NCBI GenBank assembly: GCA_947471745.1 | Contig: CANJKZ010000092.1 | Location: forward strand, 1,736,001-1,800,000 | Reading direction: 5' to 3' | Source: Closterium sp. Naga37s-1 | Lineage: Eukaryota; Streptophyta; Zygnematophyceae; Desmidiales; Closteriaceae | Length of the DNA: 64,000 nucleotides | Part shown: one piece after another, positions 31,067 through 42,568 of the stretch | Position numbering within the stretch: position 1 is the first letter of the stretch | Layout: the number at the start of each line of letters is the position of its first letter | Notes under the pieces: generated by a model | The model's input: the letters and a program-made list of their open reading frames with translations, nothing else | Database searches by the model: none | What the model was told of the DNA's origin: nothing | Translations under genes and position numbers: made by a program

Positions 31067-32559
31067 TGTCAGAACAATGAACAGGGATGTAGAACAAGAA
31101 AGAGGGGTTGCACTAGCAAGCAGGTGGATACACATAGGAAACCCTAAGGAGCCGTACTCACTATAGAGTACCCCACTGCAGGCTAGACAAACTACACATT
31201 TTGACACACCCCCATAGTCAAAGTGGGGTATGATCAGCACAACAAGCAGTAGTTCATAGTTCACAAATATAAACAAAGCTAGAGGCTATCACAGAGGGCA
31301 AGTGAGAAGGAGGAGGAATTGTGAGAGGAGAGAAGATGGGAGGCGACGGCTGAAGATGCAGACATACGGGCAACAGGAGCGGCGCGCACAGTGGCTACCG
31401 GTGGCAAGGGCCCCGGACTACAGGAGTAACAGGCTCCGCGGCTAAGACGAGCAGCAGGAGCAACGGACCCACGGGCGACAGGCGCAGCAGGCTCTCTGGG
31501 CTACCAGCGGCAAGGGCCCCGGACTACAGGCGCTGCGGACGACAAGGCTGCTGCCTCCACTCAACCTCCCCCAACTGTCCCACACCCCTTTCACACACCC
31601 CCTGCTGCACCCCTAGCACTGCTCACACGCCACCCCCCTAGTACCACTCCGACAGCTCCCACACATCCACCCCCCTCAGCCGCAGCTGCAGCAGTGGGAG
31701 ACGGAGGAGGAGGAGGAGCAGGGGACGGCGCACACACCCCCAGACTCGCCACCCCCAAACCCTAACACAGGCAGCACGGGGCAGGAGCGCGGGTAGCGGG
31801 CGAGCGGAAGCGGGGCAGCGCGCTGGTCCCTGGGGCGCCTCGACGGGCGACGGGAGGGGGCGACGCGCGGGCCCCCGGGGCGCCTCGAAGGGCGACGGGA
31901 GGGGGGGCGACGCGCGGGCCCCCGGGGCACCTCGACGGGCGACGGGAAAGGGCGACGCGCGGGCCCCCGGGGCGCCACGACGGGCGACGGGAGGGGGCGA
32001 CGGGAGGGTGCGACGCGCGGGCCCCCGAGGCGCGACGACGGGCGACGGGAGGGGGGCGACGCGCGGGCCCCCAGGGCGCCGCGGCGGGCGACGGGAGGGG
32101 GGGCGACGCGCAGGCCCCCAGGGCGCCACGACGGGCGACGGGAGGGGACAGCGCGCGGTCCCCCGGGGCGCCACGACGGGCGACGAAACCGCCGCGCGCT
32201 CCCGGGGCGCGCGGCGGGCAGGAAACCGCCACGCGCCCCGAGCGCGTGGCGGGCAGAAAACCGCCGCACGCCCCGAGCGAGCGTCGGGAAGAAAATGGAA
32301 ACGCCACACGCGCAGGGCACGCGGCAGGCAGAAAACGTCGCGCCCCCGAGGCGCGCGACAGGTAGGTCAGCAGCGGAAGCAGGTGGGCCCACAGGCCAGG
32401 AGCGTAGACGCTCTGATTCCATGTCTGAATAATGAAATGGGATGTAGAACAGGAAAGAGGGGTTGCACTAGCAAGCAGGCGGATACACATAGGAAACCCT
32501 AAGGGGCCGTTCACTATAGAGTACCCCACTGCAGGCTAGACAAACTACACATTCTGACA
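31067..32559 (-). mobile_element. pol-less LTR element K
   Basis: 1493 bp with LTRs at 31067-31206 and 32422-32559, PPT next to the left one, PBS (TGGAATCAGAGCG, minus) next to the right one, and CTAAC at 31062-31066 and 32560-32564. No pol. The inside has two copies of a GGCTACCGGTGGCAAGGGCC-like block (31,390 and 31,500) and a GC-rich leader array at 31,790-32,380. A close relative (L) lies immediately to its right. Confidence 0.9.
31790..32380 (-). repeat. GCGACGCGCGGGCCCCCGG leader array of K
   Basis: Roughly 40-50-bp units, each with GACGGGCGACGGGAGGG and GCGGGCCCCCGGGGCGCC. Sits between PBS and body. Confidence 0.85.
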
Positions 32560-33393
32560 CTAACAGTTTGTATTGCTAGGAGGGACTGTGAGAGGAGTGG
32601 AGATAGGAGGCGACGGGTGAAGCCGCAGACACACGGGCAACAGGAGCGGCGCGCACGGTGGCTACCGGACACAAGCAAGGGTATCCGGACTACTGGAGTA
32701 ACTGGCTCCGCGGCTAAGACGAGCGGTTGGAGCGACGGACCCACGGGCGACCAACGTCAGCACGCTCGCTGGGCTATCGGAGCAAGGGTGACCCCCGGAC
32801 TACTGGAGCTGCTGACATCCCGACGGCTACCTCCGCTCAACCTCCCCCAACTGTCCCACACCCCTTTCACACTCCCCTTGTTGCACCCCTAGCTCCACTC
32901 CCACGACACCCCCCAAGCGCCACTGCCTCGGCTCCCACACACCCACCCCCCTCAGCGGCAGCTGCAGCAGTGGGAGACGGAGGAGGAGGAGGAGCAGGGG
33001 ACGGCTCACACACCCGTCACCCCCATACTCGCCACCCGCGGGGAGGAAGAAGCCTCGCGGCGCACGGGGGCACGGGGCGACGCAACGGAGCAGAGGGGGC
33101 GCGCGCGGGTCCCCAGGGCGGCGTGACGGGAGCGCAGGGGGCGCGCGCGGGTCCCCAGGGCGGCGTGACGGGATGGCGGGGGCCGCGCGCGGGTCCCCAG
33201 GGGCGACGCGACGGTCGACGAAGAGGGATGCGCGGGTCCCCGGGGGCGGCGCGACGGTCGACGGGGGGGACGCGCGGGTCCCCGGGGTGAAGCACGAGGC
33301 AGTAAACCGCCGCGCGCCTCAGGGCACATGGCGGGCGCGCGCGGCGGGCAGAAAACCGCCATGCGCCCCGAGCGCGTGGCGGGAAGAAAAAAC

Positions 33394-33523
33394 TGTCAGA
33401 ATAGTGAAGAGGGATGAATGAACTAGCAGCAGGATGGGTACAAGTAGCTAACCATAATTGGGTTGTACCCCATATGGGCTACCCCACTGCAGCCTACACA
33501 ATCAGCTGCATATAAGTTTGACA
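33394..33523 (-). repeat. 3' LTR of element 10
   Basis: TGTCAAAC to TTCTGACA on the minus strand; PPT CACCCCCATA complement lies just inside. Confidence 0.93.
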
Positions 33524-33555
33524 CACCCCCATAGGCAAAGTGGGGGAAAACAAGA

Positions 33556-33648
33556 GGTCACAAGACCAGTCAAGAGAGGCAAAACAAGCTCAGGGTGGAT
33601 CACGAAGTCACCACACAATCTGAGCACAAGAAAAATGGCCACAAGGCC
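33556..33648 (-). promoter_or_regulatory. TTGT-loop hairpin pair, element 10
   Basis: Minus strand GGCCTTGTGGCC (33637-33648) and GGTCTTGTGACC (33556-33567). Confidence 0.5.
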
Positions 33649-33759
33649 AGTTCACATGTAGAGTTATATATAAGGAGAACAAGCAGTACAGTGATCACAA
33701 CCTAGCAAGTGTAAGCATGCAGGTGCAAGTACATAGATCACAGTACAAGCAAAGTCAAG

Positions 33760-34877
33760 AAGCGAGCAAGTGAGGCAAAGTAGGGACAAGGCCTAGAATA
33801 GTATAGAAACGCTAATGATCACAAGGCGGAAGTGCCTTGGTGAAGATATCAGCAGTGTTGGCCCGAGAGGCCACGTAAGCAAGACGAAGTTGACCACGCT
33901 GCTGCAACTCTCGAGCAAGGAAGTAGCGCAGAGCTATGTGCTTCGTTCTATGCTCCAGTCTGTGCTCCTGACACAAGGCAATCATGGCCTTGTTCTCGAC
34001 GTACAGAACTGGAGGAGAACAAGGCGGCTCTCCCAAGTCGGTCAGCAGGTAGGTGAGCCAGCGTAACTCCTGTGCAGCCATGGCCCCAGCGTAGATCTCA
34101 GCCTCACAACTGGAGCTGAGAACAGAAGACGAGCGGGTAGACCGCCACGAAACAGAACCGGAGTCAAGGCTGAAGGTGTAACCCTGTGACGACAGATGCG
34201 TAGCCAAGTCGTCAACCCAAGAAGGGTCTGCGTGACCAGTGAGGACAACTCGAGCCCGTCCTCCAAGCACGAGCCCCATGCCCGACGTACTGCACAAGTA
34301 GCGCATCACCCTCTTAGCGGCCTTCCAGTGCTCTGGTCGGTGTCTCCCGGGCGCAATGTAGCGTGCCAGGATGCTAAGAGGGTAGGCAAGGTCAGGTCGA
34401 GTGCAGGTCATCAGATACATGAGGCAGCCCATAAGCTCTGGATACGGGCCACTCGGCTCTACGGACTCATCCGAAGGCAGAGCTGAGAGCGAGTGACCGG
34501 TAGGCAGAGGATTGGACTGTGGCGAGGAGTACTGGAAGTCGAAGCGCTGAAGGACCTGCTGCACCATGTGTATCTGAGTCAGGGTGATGGTGCGCCGTGC
34601 TCTGTCCCGGGTGATTTGCAAGCCAAGATAGCTGCGTAGCTCACCCAGGTCTGTGCACGTGTGTCTCTTCTGCAACTCCAACTTCACGTGGGCCAGTCCA
34701 GCAGTGTCAGCAGTGGCAAAGACCAAGTCGTCGACGTACACGAGGATGTAGAACGGCGGCAGCGAAGTGTCGGTACGTAGAAACAGCGACGGGTCAGTAG
34801 TAGAAGGAGCAAACCCAAGAGCCGCAAGGGTTGTCCTCAGTGTGTCGTGCCACTCACGAGGCGCCTGGCGGAGACCG
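33760..34877 (-). pseudogene. copia RT C-half and RNase H, element 10
   Basis: Starts at the nested element with RQAPREWHDTL, has ILVYVDDLVFATADTAG (YVDD near 34,735), thumb, RPDLAYPLSILARY, and RNase H with HADPSWVDD, SSCEAEIYAGAMAAQELRW, ENKAMIAL and ADIFTKALPPCDH. 309 codons are open from the YVDD to a TAG at 33812 where relatives have CAG. Frame and motifs are otherwise intact, so this half was damaged mainly by the N2 insertion. Confidence 0.88.
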
Positions 34878-35101
34878 TGTCAAACTATGTTTTGCATAGT
34901 TTATATAACTGTTTGTAGTTAGTGTTGATGTAGTTATATATTTGCCTGTTTGGTGGTGCACCTTTGCTACTTTGCTATATGTACCTTGTGACCTATAGTG
35001 AAGCCAACCATTCTCAACTTTCGCTTGGCACAAACTCTCTCGACATACGTTGGCCTAGGCTACTAAGCATAGGCCCTAAACCTTACGTTAGTATCTTGAT
35101 A
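34878..35101 (+). repeat. 5' LTR of N2
   Basis: TGTCAAAC to CTTGATA; the terminal CA has become TA. Confidence 0.9.
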
Positions 35102-35754
35102 TGGTATCAGAGCGGTTCCTTCCTAAGGACCGATTTTCATGGGCCCACCACTAGCCTCTCGCCATGGCGCGCCACGTTGTGCGGCTCGTAGTGCGCCTCA
35201 TGAGGGCTTTCCCCCATTCAGCCCGTCGCCCGCGCGATACTTGCTGCAGCAGCCCGCCGCCCGCGAGCTATCCGCTTCTGCAGCGCGTCACCCGTCGCAC
35301 GTTATCCCGTCGCGCTGCCGCCCGTCGCGCCACGTCCCGTCACCTGCCTCGTCGATCGTCGCCCGCCCCTGTCTCGCTGCGGTCCGTCGCCCCAGCCGCT
35401 CCTTCGCCCGCCGTCGCTCTGCCCGTCGCATTCTCCCCGCCCCCTGCTCGTCACCCCCCCCGTTGCGACTGTTTGCGTGTGCAGCAGCGGTCGCCGTGGG
35501 GAGGAGAGGGAGGAGGGGAAGGGAGTGGCGGCGGAACGCTGTGGGGAGGAGAGAGAGGAGGGGAAGGGAGTGGCAGTGGAATGCTGTGGGGGGGAGAGGA
35601 AAGGGGGGAAGGGAGTGGCGGCGGCACATCAGAGACGACCGCCAGCGCACCAGCGCTCGCGCGCCCTTTGCTGCTGCAGCCCGTCCCCTGCACACCGTCA
35701 GCTCCCGCCCGGCCTGTAGCCCGTCTGCAGCTCGTCCCACCCGTCGCGCCCCAT

Positions 35755-36375
35755 CAGCTGCACCAGCACCAGCGCCAGCCGCCAGCACCAGCACCAGTAC
35801 CGAAGACAGTCACCAACACCAGCGCCAGCCGCCAGCACCAGCACCAGCACCAGACGCCAGCAGCAGCACCAGCACCAGACGCCAGCACCAGCACCAGACG
35901 CCAGCAGAGCACCCCGCCAGCAGAGAAACCCGCCAGCAGAGAACCCCGCTAGCAGAGAACCCCGCCAGCAGAGAACCCCGCCAGCAGCCTCACCGCCAGC
36001 AGAGAGACCCCGCCAGCAGCTACACCGCCAGCAGAGGCCCCGCCAGCAGCTATACCGCCAGCAGAGGCCCCGCTAGCAGCTACACCGCCAGCAGAGAGAC
36101 CCCGCCAGCAGCTCCACCGCCAGCATCTCCACCGCCAGCAGCTTCACCGCCAGCAGAGAGACCCCGCCAGCAGCTACACTGCCAGCAGAGAGACCCCGCC
36201 AGCAGCTACACCACCAGCAGAGATCCCACCAACAGCACCACCGCCAGCAGAGAGACCCCGCCAGCAGCTACACCACCAGCAGAGAGCCTGCCAGCAGCTA
36301 CACCGCCAGCAGAGATCCCGCCAGCAGCACCACCGCCAGCAGAGAGACCCTGCCAGCAGCTTCACCGCGAGCAGA
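35755..36375 (+). repeat. CAGCACCAG / CCAGCAGAGA arrays of N2
   Basis: First CACCAGCACCAGCGCCAGCC-type units, then units mixing CCAGCAGAGAGACCCCG and CCAGCAGCTACACCG, period roughly 20 bp and doublings. Confidence 0.88.
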
Positions 36376-36499
36376 GACCCCGCTGCAGGGACTACCGTGG
36401 GTGGGGCAGGGGTGTGGAGGCAGAAAGGGGGACCGGGGTGAGGTTCTAAGGGGCGGCTGACTGGGGGAGTGAGGTTAAGGGGGGGTGGTTGAAAGGGGG

Positions 36500-36760
36500 T
36501 GGGGACTTGGGGGTTGCTAAGAGGGGTTTCGCCACTGGTGGCTCCCCCTCACCTCCTCTCCTCATCCCACTCTCACCTCTCCCTTTGTAAAAGGGGGTTA
36601 TTAAGAGGGGTTCGCCACGGGTGGCTCCCCCTCACCTCCTCTCCTCATCCCACTCTCACCTCTCCCTTTGTAAAAAGGGGGTTATTAAGAGGGGTTCGCC
36701 ACGGGTGGCTCCCCCTCACCTCCTCTCCTCATCCCCCTCTCACCTCTCTGCCGTATTCCA
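36500..36760 (+). repeat. three ~80-bp direct repeats in N2
   Basis: Each holds TTAAGAGGGGTTCGCCA, GGTGGCTCCCCCTCACC, TCCTCTCCTCATCCC and CTCTCACCTCTCC. Two homologous units occur in N1 near 5,520-5,670. Confidence 0.85.
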
Positions 36761-36823
36761 CTTCGCCAGGTGTACCCCTCCACAGGCGTTCTACACTTCT
36801 ACCTGCAAACAGTTCAGGGGGCG

Positions 36824-37047
36824 TGTCAAACTATGATTTGCATAGATTATATAACTGTTTGTAGTTAGTGTTGGTGTAGTTATATATTTGCTTGTTTGGT
36901 GGTGCACCTTTGCTACTTTGCTATATGTACCTTGTGACCTATAGTGAAGCCAACCATTCTCAACTTTCGCTTGGCACAAACTCTCTCGACATACGTTGGC
37001 CTAGGCTACTAAGCCTAGGCCGTAAACCTTACGTCAGTATCTTGACA
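36824..37047 (+). repeat. 3' LTR of N2
   Basis: After GTTCAGGGGGCG; ends CTTGACA, then GACCG. Confidence 0.92.
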
Positions 37048-37052
37048 GACCG

Positions 37053-38110
37053 TAGACTGGCCGCCGGAGGCTCCACTGGGTACCAGGAGGAAACGACCCA
37101 GTGAAGCCAGGTGGGCGGCGCAGCCAGATCTCCTTGTGCAGGCTGCCCTGTAGGAAAGCAGTGCTGAAGTCAAGAGAGTGAAGCTCGTAGTCACGCTGAG
37201 TAGCGACGTGCAGCAGAACCCGAAGAGTGGTCATCTTCGGGGTCGGGGAGAAGGTATGGAAGAAGTCAACTCCCTGTCGCTGACTGAAGCCTCGAGCAAC
37301 GTAACACGCCTTGAAGACAGGCAGAGAACCCGGCGGCCGCTTCACCCTGAAAATCCACATGCCACTGACGATGTTCGCCCCAGGAGGGGGAACCTCATCG
37401 ACGTAAGTGCCTGTGGACTTCCAGGATGCCATCTCTGCGTCCATGGCTGACTGCCACTGAGAGGAGTAGGGACCCTCTATCGCCTCTACGTAAGAGCGCG
37501 GGGTCGGGATGTTTGGTGCATCCGGGTCTCCCTCAGGTGCAATCAGCATGGACACGAGATGAGGTACATCAGCTGCAAAGCACTCAATGTCCTCCTGCCT
37601 GTCCTCAAGGACGTCCGTGCCAAGAGCACACTCACCCCCGACGGACGGAGGACAGACAGACTCAGACTCAGCAACAAGGCTAGCAGCATAGTCTAGACGA
37701 CAGCGAGCAGCAAAGTCGACCAGCTCAGCAACTAAGGCAGACGCAGCAGTGGACTCAAAGGAAGGGTCAGTGACACCAGTGGCCAGGAGACGCGTGACAG
37801 TAGGACTAGCAGCACGAAGGGAGTCTGACTCCGGGTCAGCAAGGTCAGGAAGAGAGGACGCAGGAGGAGACGGCAGAGGGACACGCTGTGGAGCAGTGGA
37901 CGGACGAAGTGCCATCTGGTGCGTGCCTGGGACAGGAGGAAGACGCGGACGCTGAACACGACGACTAGTGCGAGCAGCGCGAACAGGCGACGTAGGACGA
38001 GACGCAGGCTCACGACGCTCAGCAAGGCCTCTGGTCGGCTCAGTGTAAAGAGAAGGACCAGGCAGAGGGGAGGCTGGCTGTAACTGCGACTGCGACTGGT
38101 CAGGCAAAAG
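37053..38110 (-). pseudogene. copia RT N-half, element 10
   Basis: Reads from a Pro/Ser linker end (PDQSQSQLQ) through MALRPSTAPQRVPLPSPPAS, TRLLATGVTDPSFEST, EVPPPGANIVSGMWIFRVKRP, GFSQRQGVDFFHTFSPTPKMTTLRVLLHVATQRDYE and FLQGSLHKEIWLRRPPGF, and stops where N2 inserted (RRPVYGL). 357 codons are open. The reading belongs to the same frame as integrase. The domain continues at 34877 after N2 is removed. Confidence 0.88.
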
Positions 38111-38111
38111 A

Positions 38112-39900
38112 CACAGTAAGGGAGGAGTAGGACCAGTAGAAGGCGGGAGACCAAGAACATGCTGAAGAAGTGGAACGAAGTATGGCCGTGGCCGTGAAGC
38201 ACCACCAGAACCAGCAGAGACAGCTCCAGGGTCCCCAGCTCCAACTCCTGCAGTACCACTAGCTCCAGCTCCAGCAGCACCACCAGCAAGAACAGCTCCA
38301 GCGCCTCCAGCTCCAACTCCTGCAGCACCACTAGCTCCAGCACCAGCAGTACCACCAGCAGGACCAGCTCCAGCGCCTCAAGCTCCAGCTCCAGGAGTAC
38401 CTCCAGTCCCAGCAGCTCCAGTACCCCCAGTACGAGCACCTCCGAGACTAGTGGCTCCAGCACCCCCAGCAGCTCCAGCTCCAGCAGCACCACGCCGGAG
38501 GCTCCAGCGCAGAGCAAACCACTCGCGCAGCTGCAGTGGAGAGAGAGACTCCGGCCGCGACAAGACATCCGAAGGGCCTCCAGACTCAGCACACTCGGGC
38601 TCAGCACCCCCAGGCTCCGCACCCGCAGGCTCAGCACCCCCCGGCTCAGCACCCCCAGGCTCAACACCCCCAGGCTCCGCACTCTCAGACTCAGCACCCC
38701 CAGGCTCCGCACCCGCAGGCTCAGCACCCCCAGGCTCCGCACCCTCAGACTCAGCACCCCCAGGCTCAGCACCCCCAGGCTCCGCACGCTCAGGCTCAGC
38801 ACCCCCAGGCCCCGCACCCGCAGGCTCAGCACCCCCAGACGCACCACCTCTAGCAGCACTAGAGTCGACAGCTACCTTGACAGGCTCGACAGGGTCTACC
38901 TGGGACACACCTGAGGGAGAAGGACCCTGAGGGGGGATTGGGTCTACCGGAGGAGGACCTGGTGCGAGGAAGAGCGGCGGAGGAGGGAGAGGGGCAGTGC
39001 GGTAGGGGAAGAGACGGTAAAAGGGAACCGAGTTGTCAAACGTGACGTCCTGAGAGGGCAGGACACGGCGCGAGGTGGGGTGGTAAAACTGCCAGCCAGG
39101 CGCGTCAGGGACAAAGCCAAGGAAGACACAGGGAACGGCACGGGAGGAGAGCTTCTCTGCGGACGTATCGCGGACAAAGGCTCGACATCCCCAGACCCGG
39201 AACACCGACGCATCGCCAACCTTCCCCGTCCAACGCAGTGTGGGCGAGGTCTCCGGCAAGGAGACACGGGGCCAGAGGTTGAGCTGATGCGTAGCGTATC
39301 GGACTGCAAACGGCCACAGAAAATGGGGGGCAGCCGCATGGATCATGGAGGTACGAGCGACCTCCATGACTAAGCCAATGCGGCGCTCAGCAACCCCATT
39401 CTGCTGCGGAGAGGCCGGAAGCATGAACGTCTGGCGAATGCCCTCCGCACGACAAAAGGCCCACAAGAGGTCGGAGGAAGACTCACCACCTCTGTCAGAG
39501 TGCAGACACAGGACTGGAAGGTCCGTCTCGAACCGCTCGCGGAGCTGGAGACGAACAGCGCGGATCCAAGGGATCAGAACATCAGGGACCTCCCCCTTGC
39601 GGCGCAAGGGGAAGACCGTGGTGTAACGCGAGTAGTCGTCGACAACCAGCAGAAAGTACCACTCGTGGCCCTATCCACGAACGCGGGCTGGGCCCCACAC
39701 GTCATGGTGGAGAGTCTGCAAGGGAGCCTCTGTCGGGGGGAACGAGGAGGAGTGAGGAGCGGCGCGCTGCCGCCCCTCGACACAGGGAAGGCAGGGAGGG
39801 GCAGGCGAGGGTGGGAGGGGAGGCAGAGACCTGGGAAGACCAGAGACAAGGAGACGGGAGTGCATGCCACGAAGGCGTGCCACAGAGGGGTTTCAAGACG
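38112..39900 (-). pseudogene. copia integrase and linker, element 10
   Basis: Right to left: CVEGRQRAAPHSSSFPP, HHDVWGPARVRG followed by TAG near 39,671 (CAG in relatives), FLLVVDDYSRYTTVFPLRRKG, LHSDRGGESSSDLL, PASPQQNGVAERRIG (D,D,E), a long WPFAVRYATHQLNLWPRVSLPETSPTLRW region, and LPPPPLFLAPG. The linker has GGAEP/ERAEP repeats and LSPLQLREWF, then Gly/Ala/Thr repeats; a TGA at 38378 interrupts it. Inserts cDNA into the genome. Confidence 0.88.
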
Positions 39901-41409
39901 GTGGTGCCAAAGGAGCGTCTGGTGCGATAGGGCGCGACACGAGCAGGGGGCAGCGAGCTGACCTGACGCAGATGCAGACGCAGCTACCTGAGGAGGCGCA
40001 GTAGTCAGTGTGTACAGACTCGACCCAGGCCGACGGGTGAACGTGGCCAGGTGACGACCGGTCCGGGAGCACGTACAGATCGCCACAAGCTGCCGTCCAG
40101 GGGTGAAGGTGTCAACCCCCGCATCCTGGAGGACAGCTGTGCTCACCAAGTTCGTAGAGAACGAGGGGAGGTGGAGACCTGACAGTGACCCAGACGGAAC
40201 CGCCGGACAGGGCAGAGCAGTGGAGGAACGTGCAAGGACTGGGCCCCCAGAGGGGTCAGCCAAAGACACAGCAACAGGTGCAGTAAGTGGTGTGACTGTG
40301 GTACTGTCGCGAAAAAAACAGCGGGAAGCACCTGAGTCAAGCGTGAAGGTGTGCAGGGCCGCAGCAGACGCAGTACCAGAGAGAGCAGACTCACCAGCAC
40401 CTAGGGCAGCAGACTCACTAGCACCTAGAGCAGCAGCCTCTATACCTGGGTCTGGCGGCATACACAGGTAACAGTCACCCTTAGCACTAACAGACAATGC
40501 ATACATGGCAGATAGGATAGCCTGAAAGTCTAGAGCAAAGATATCAACATTCTGCCTAAGCAGCGCCGACCGGTCGGGGAGCTCAGCCGCGTCGGGGAAC
40601 TCTGCGCGGAAGGCGTCGGTAAGGCGGTAGAAGCAGCGGTGCTGAGTGTGAGACCTCCCGCATGTCTGACCAGTGCGGTCACCTTTGCGAATGACATACG
40701 GGCAGGGACCACTACCCCCAGCCGCCCCACGCTGAGCAAACCACTCACGTAGCTCCTGAGACGAAAGGGGCTGACGCTGCTGCTGCCACTGGCCACCTCC
40801 AAGGCCTCCCCTCTGGCTGGTGCCACCCCTGCCGCCCCCACTGCCGCCACCTCCACCCCCACTGCCGCCACTACCGCCGCCACCACCGCTGCCTCCACCA
40901 CTCCCACTTCCGCCACCCCCGCCGCCACCTGCCCCGCCGCCCCCACCACCACTACCGCCTCCACCACCGCCCCCTCCACCGCCTCCACCGCCTCCACCGC
41001 CGCCTCCACCTCTGCCGCCCCCACTGCCCCTGCCTCCCCTGCCTCCCCTGCCACTGCGGCGCCTCCCACTAGGGGCAGACGCAGCTCCTACCTCCTCAGC
41101 ACGAAGGTAGTCAGCATCTGCAGCAGAGGCGACTGAGGGGAGAAGGGGGGAGGGCGAACACCCCTCAAAGAAGGGGGTGCGAGGAGTGCCACGAGAAGCG
41201 CCTACAGCGACTATGCTAGACTCAGCTGCTAGGAGGTGCTTCTCGAGCAGGTCGACAGTGAGGTCGATGGGGTCAAGGGCTAGGAGGAGGTCCCTGACTG
41301 CAGTAAGAGAGTCAGGGATGCGGGTGACTATGAAGTAGAGCGTGATGTACATGGGGGGAGGGTTCTTGGCGAGAAACTCGGCGAAGCGCAGCACGGTAGC
41401 GAGTGTCAC
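39890..41409 (-). pseudogene. copia Gag C-part and protease, element 10
   Basis: Gag part LTAVRDLLLALDPIDLTVDLLEKHLLAAESS, a Gly-rich run of about 100 residues (40,790-41,070), SSQELREWF, the zinc knuckle CPYVIRKGDRTGQTC-x3-H-x4-C, then LDFQAILSAMYALS, CYLCMPPDP, and protease TLDSGASRCFFRD with ADPSGGPVLA. It ends at a frameshift in the GAG-pre-integrase (after LLWHHRL, near 39,890). Reads in a different frame from the Gag start, with the change between 41,312 and 41,409. Confidence 0.87.
40790..41075 (-). repeat. Gly-coding repeat in Gag
   Basis: GGCGGTGGA-type triplets coding poly-Gly with Ser, Ala and Arg (RGG/GGS-like). An equivalent run in the copia at 50244-61552 lies at 59,970-60,170. 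Confidence 0.85.
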
Positions 41410-41821
41410 TAGTGCGGAGGTGAGTGACTAGGTCGGCTACTGTGGCAAAGGCGGACAGGTCTGGGAACAGGTACGGCAGGAGAAGGCGGCCTAGAGCAGC
41501 AGTGGCCGGGGAGGAGTAACGAGCGACTACAGCGTCGTACAGTGCTTTCGCTGTCTTATGCTGGCCAAAGTGGGCGCGTTCGGCTAACGGTAGGTGGTTG
41601 CAAACGGCTAGGCGAGCAGCAGCGTCACGGGTAAGCCACTGTGAGTGGGTCGCACTGTCAGCTGTGGCGTCAGGGGCGGGCGAGGTGCCAGAAGTGAGGT
41701 CAAACAGCGAGGTACCGTCCTTAGAGTCTGTCAGCAGGAACAGCTGTAAATCGTCTAGCCATGCAGCGAACTCTATGGGGCGGCCCTCCGAATCGAATGT
41801 GAGAACGTTGAGAGTCGCCAT
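41312..41821 (-). pseudogene. copia Gag N-terminus, element 10
   Basis: Starts MATLNVLTFDSEGRPIEFAA, the same start as MASPNVLTFDAEGRAVDFDV in the copia at 50244-61552, which supports this Met. Helical Gag core: WLDDLQLFLLTDSKDGTSLF, RDAAARLAVCNHLPLAERAHFGQ, AKALYDAVVARYSSPATAALGRL. The reading slips out of frame after RTSDTRYRAAL. It forms particles that enclose element RNA. Confidence 0.88.
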
Positions 41822-41869
41822 AGCAGGCAGAGCAGTCGAGCGCGCTAGTAGCAGTACAGCACGCTAGCA

Positions 41870-42500
41870 GCAGTGCAGCAGGAAGTGCGCTAGTAGCACT
41901 ACAGCAGTAGGGCAGGGTGCGCACGGCAGGGCAGGGCGCGGCGCTCAAGTAGGGCGCACAGGCAGGGCAGGGCGCGTGGCGGCGCGGCGCGCGAGCAGGG
42001 GAGAGGCACGCGTGCGGGCAGGGCAGAGGCGCGCGCGCGGGCAGGGCAGAGGCGTGCGCGCGGGCAGGGCAGAGGCGCGCGGCGTGGGCAGGGCAAAGGC
42101 GCGCGCGCGGGCAGGGCAGAGGCTAGCGCGCGGGCAGGGCAGAGGCGCGCGGCGAGCTGGCAGCGGAGAGGCGCGCGGCAGCGCGGCGCGTAGGCAAGGC
42201 AGAGCGCGCAGCAGCGCAGCGCGCGGGCAGGGCAGGATGCGCGGCGGCGCGGCGCGCGGGCACGGGCAGGGCGCGCTGCGCGACACGCAGGCAGGGCGCG
42301 CGACGCGACGCGCGGGCAGGGCGACGCGGCGGCGTGACGCGCTAGCAGGGCAGGGCGCGCTGCTGCAGGCGGCGCGCGACTCAGTAGGGCGTGCTGCAGC
42401 AGTGGGCACGCAGGCATAGCAGTGCGCGCTGCAGCAGGCAGAGCAGGGCAGGGCAGGGCAGTGCAGGGCAGGGCAGTACGGCATGATCAGACTAGCGCGA
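41870..42500 (-). repeat. CTGCCC / GCGCGCG leader array, element 10
   Basis: Dense GGGCAGGGCAGAGGCGCGCG words (plus strand) for about 600 bp between PBS and Gag start. Frames here are artefacts. Confidence 0.85.
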
Positions 42501-42568
42501 CGGGTGGGGTAGCGCTACTCGGTGGGCCCTAAGCGATCGGTCCTAGGCTAGGACCTGCTCTGAAACCA

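Larger units (their letters stand above)
34878..37047 (+). mobile_element. pol-less LTR retrotransposon with minisatellites (N2)
   Basis: 2170 bp, LTRs of 224 bp (34878-35101 and 36824-37047), PBS TGGTATCAGAGCGG at 35102, GACCG at 34873-34877 and 37048-37052. It sits in RT of element 10. No pol. It shares LTR blocks, a leader piece (GTTTGCGTGTGCAGCAGCGG), CCAGCAGAGA repeats and a 3' CCTCCTCTCCTCATC segment with N1, so the two are one family. About eight LTR differences by eye. Confidence 0.93.

Noticed and set aside
31638-32529. Arg/Pro/Ala-rich minus-strand frames of 220-255 codons
   Set aside because: Three overlapping frames over the GC-rich leader repeat of element K; none has a recognisable domain.
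38451-38930. Ala/Pro/Ser repeat protein on the plus strand
   Set aside because: Antisense of the copia linker repeat of element 10.
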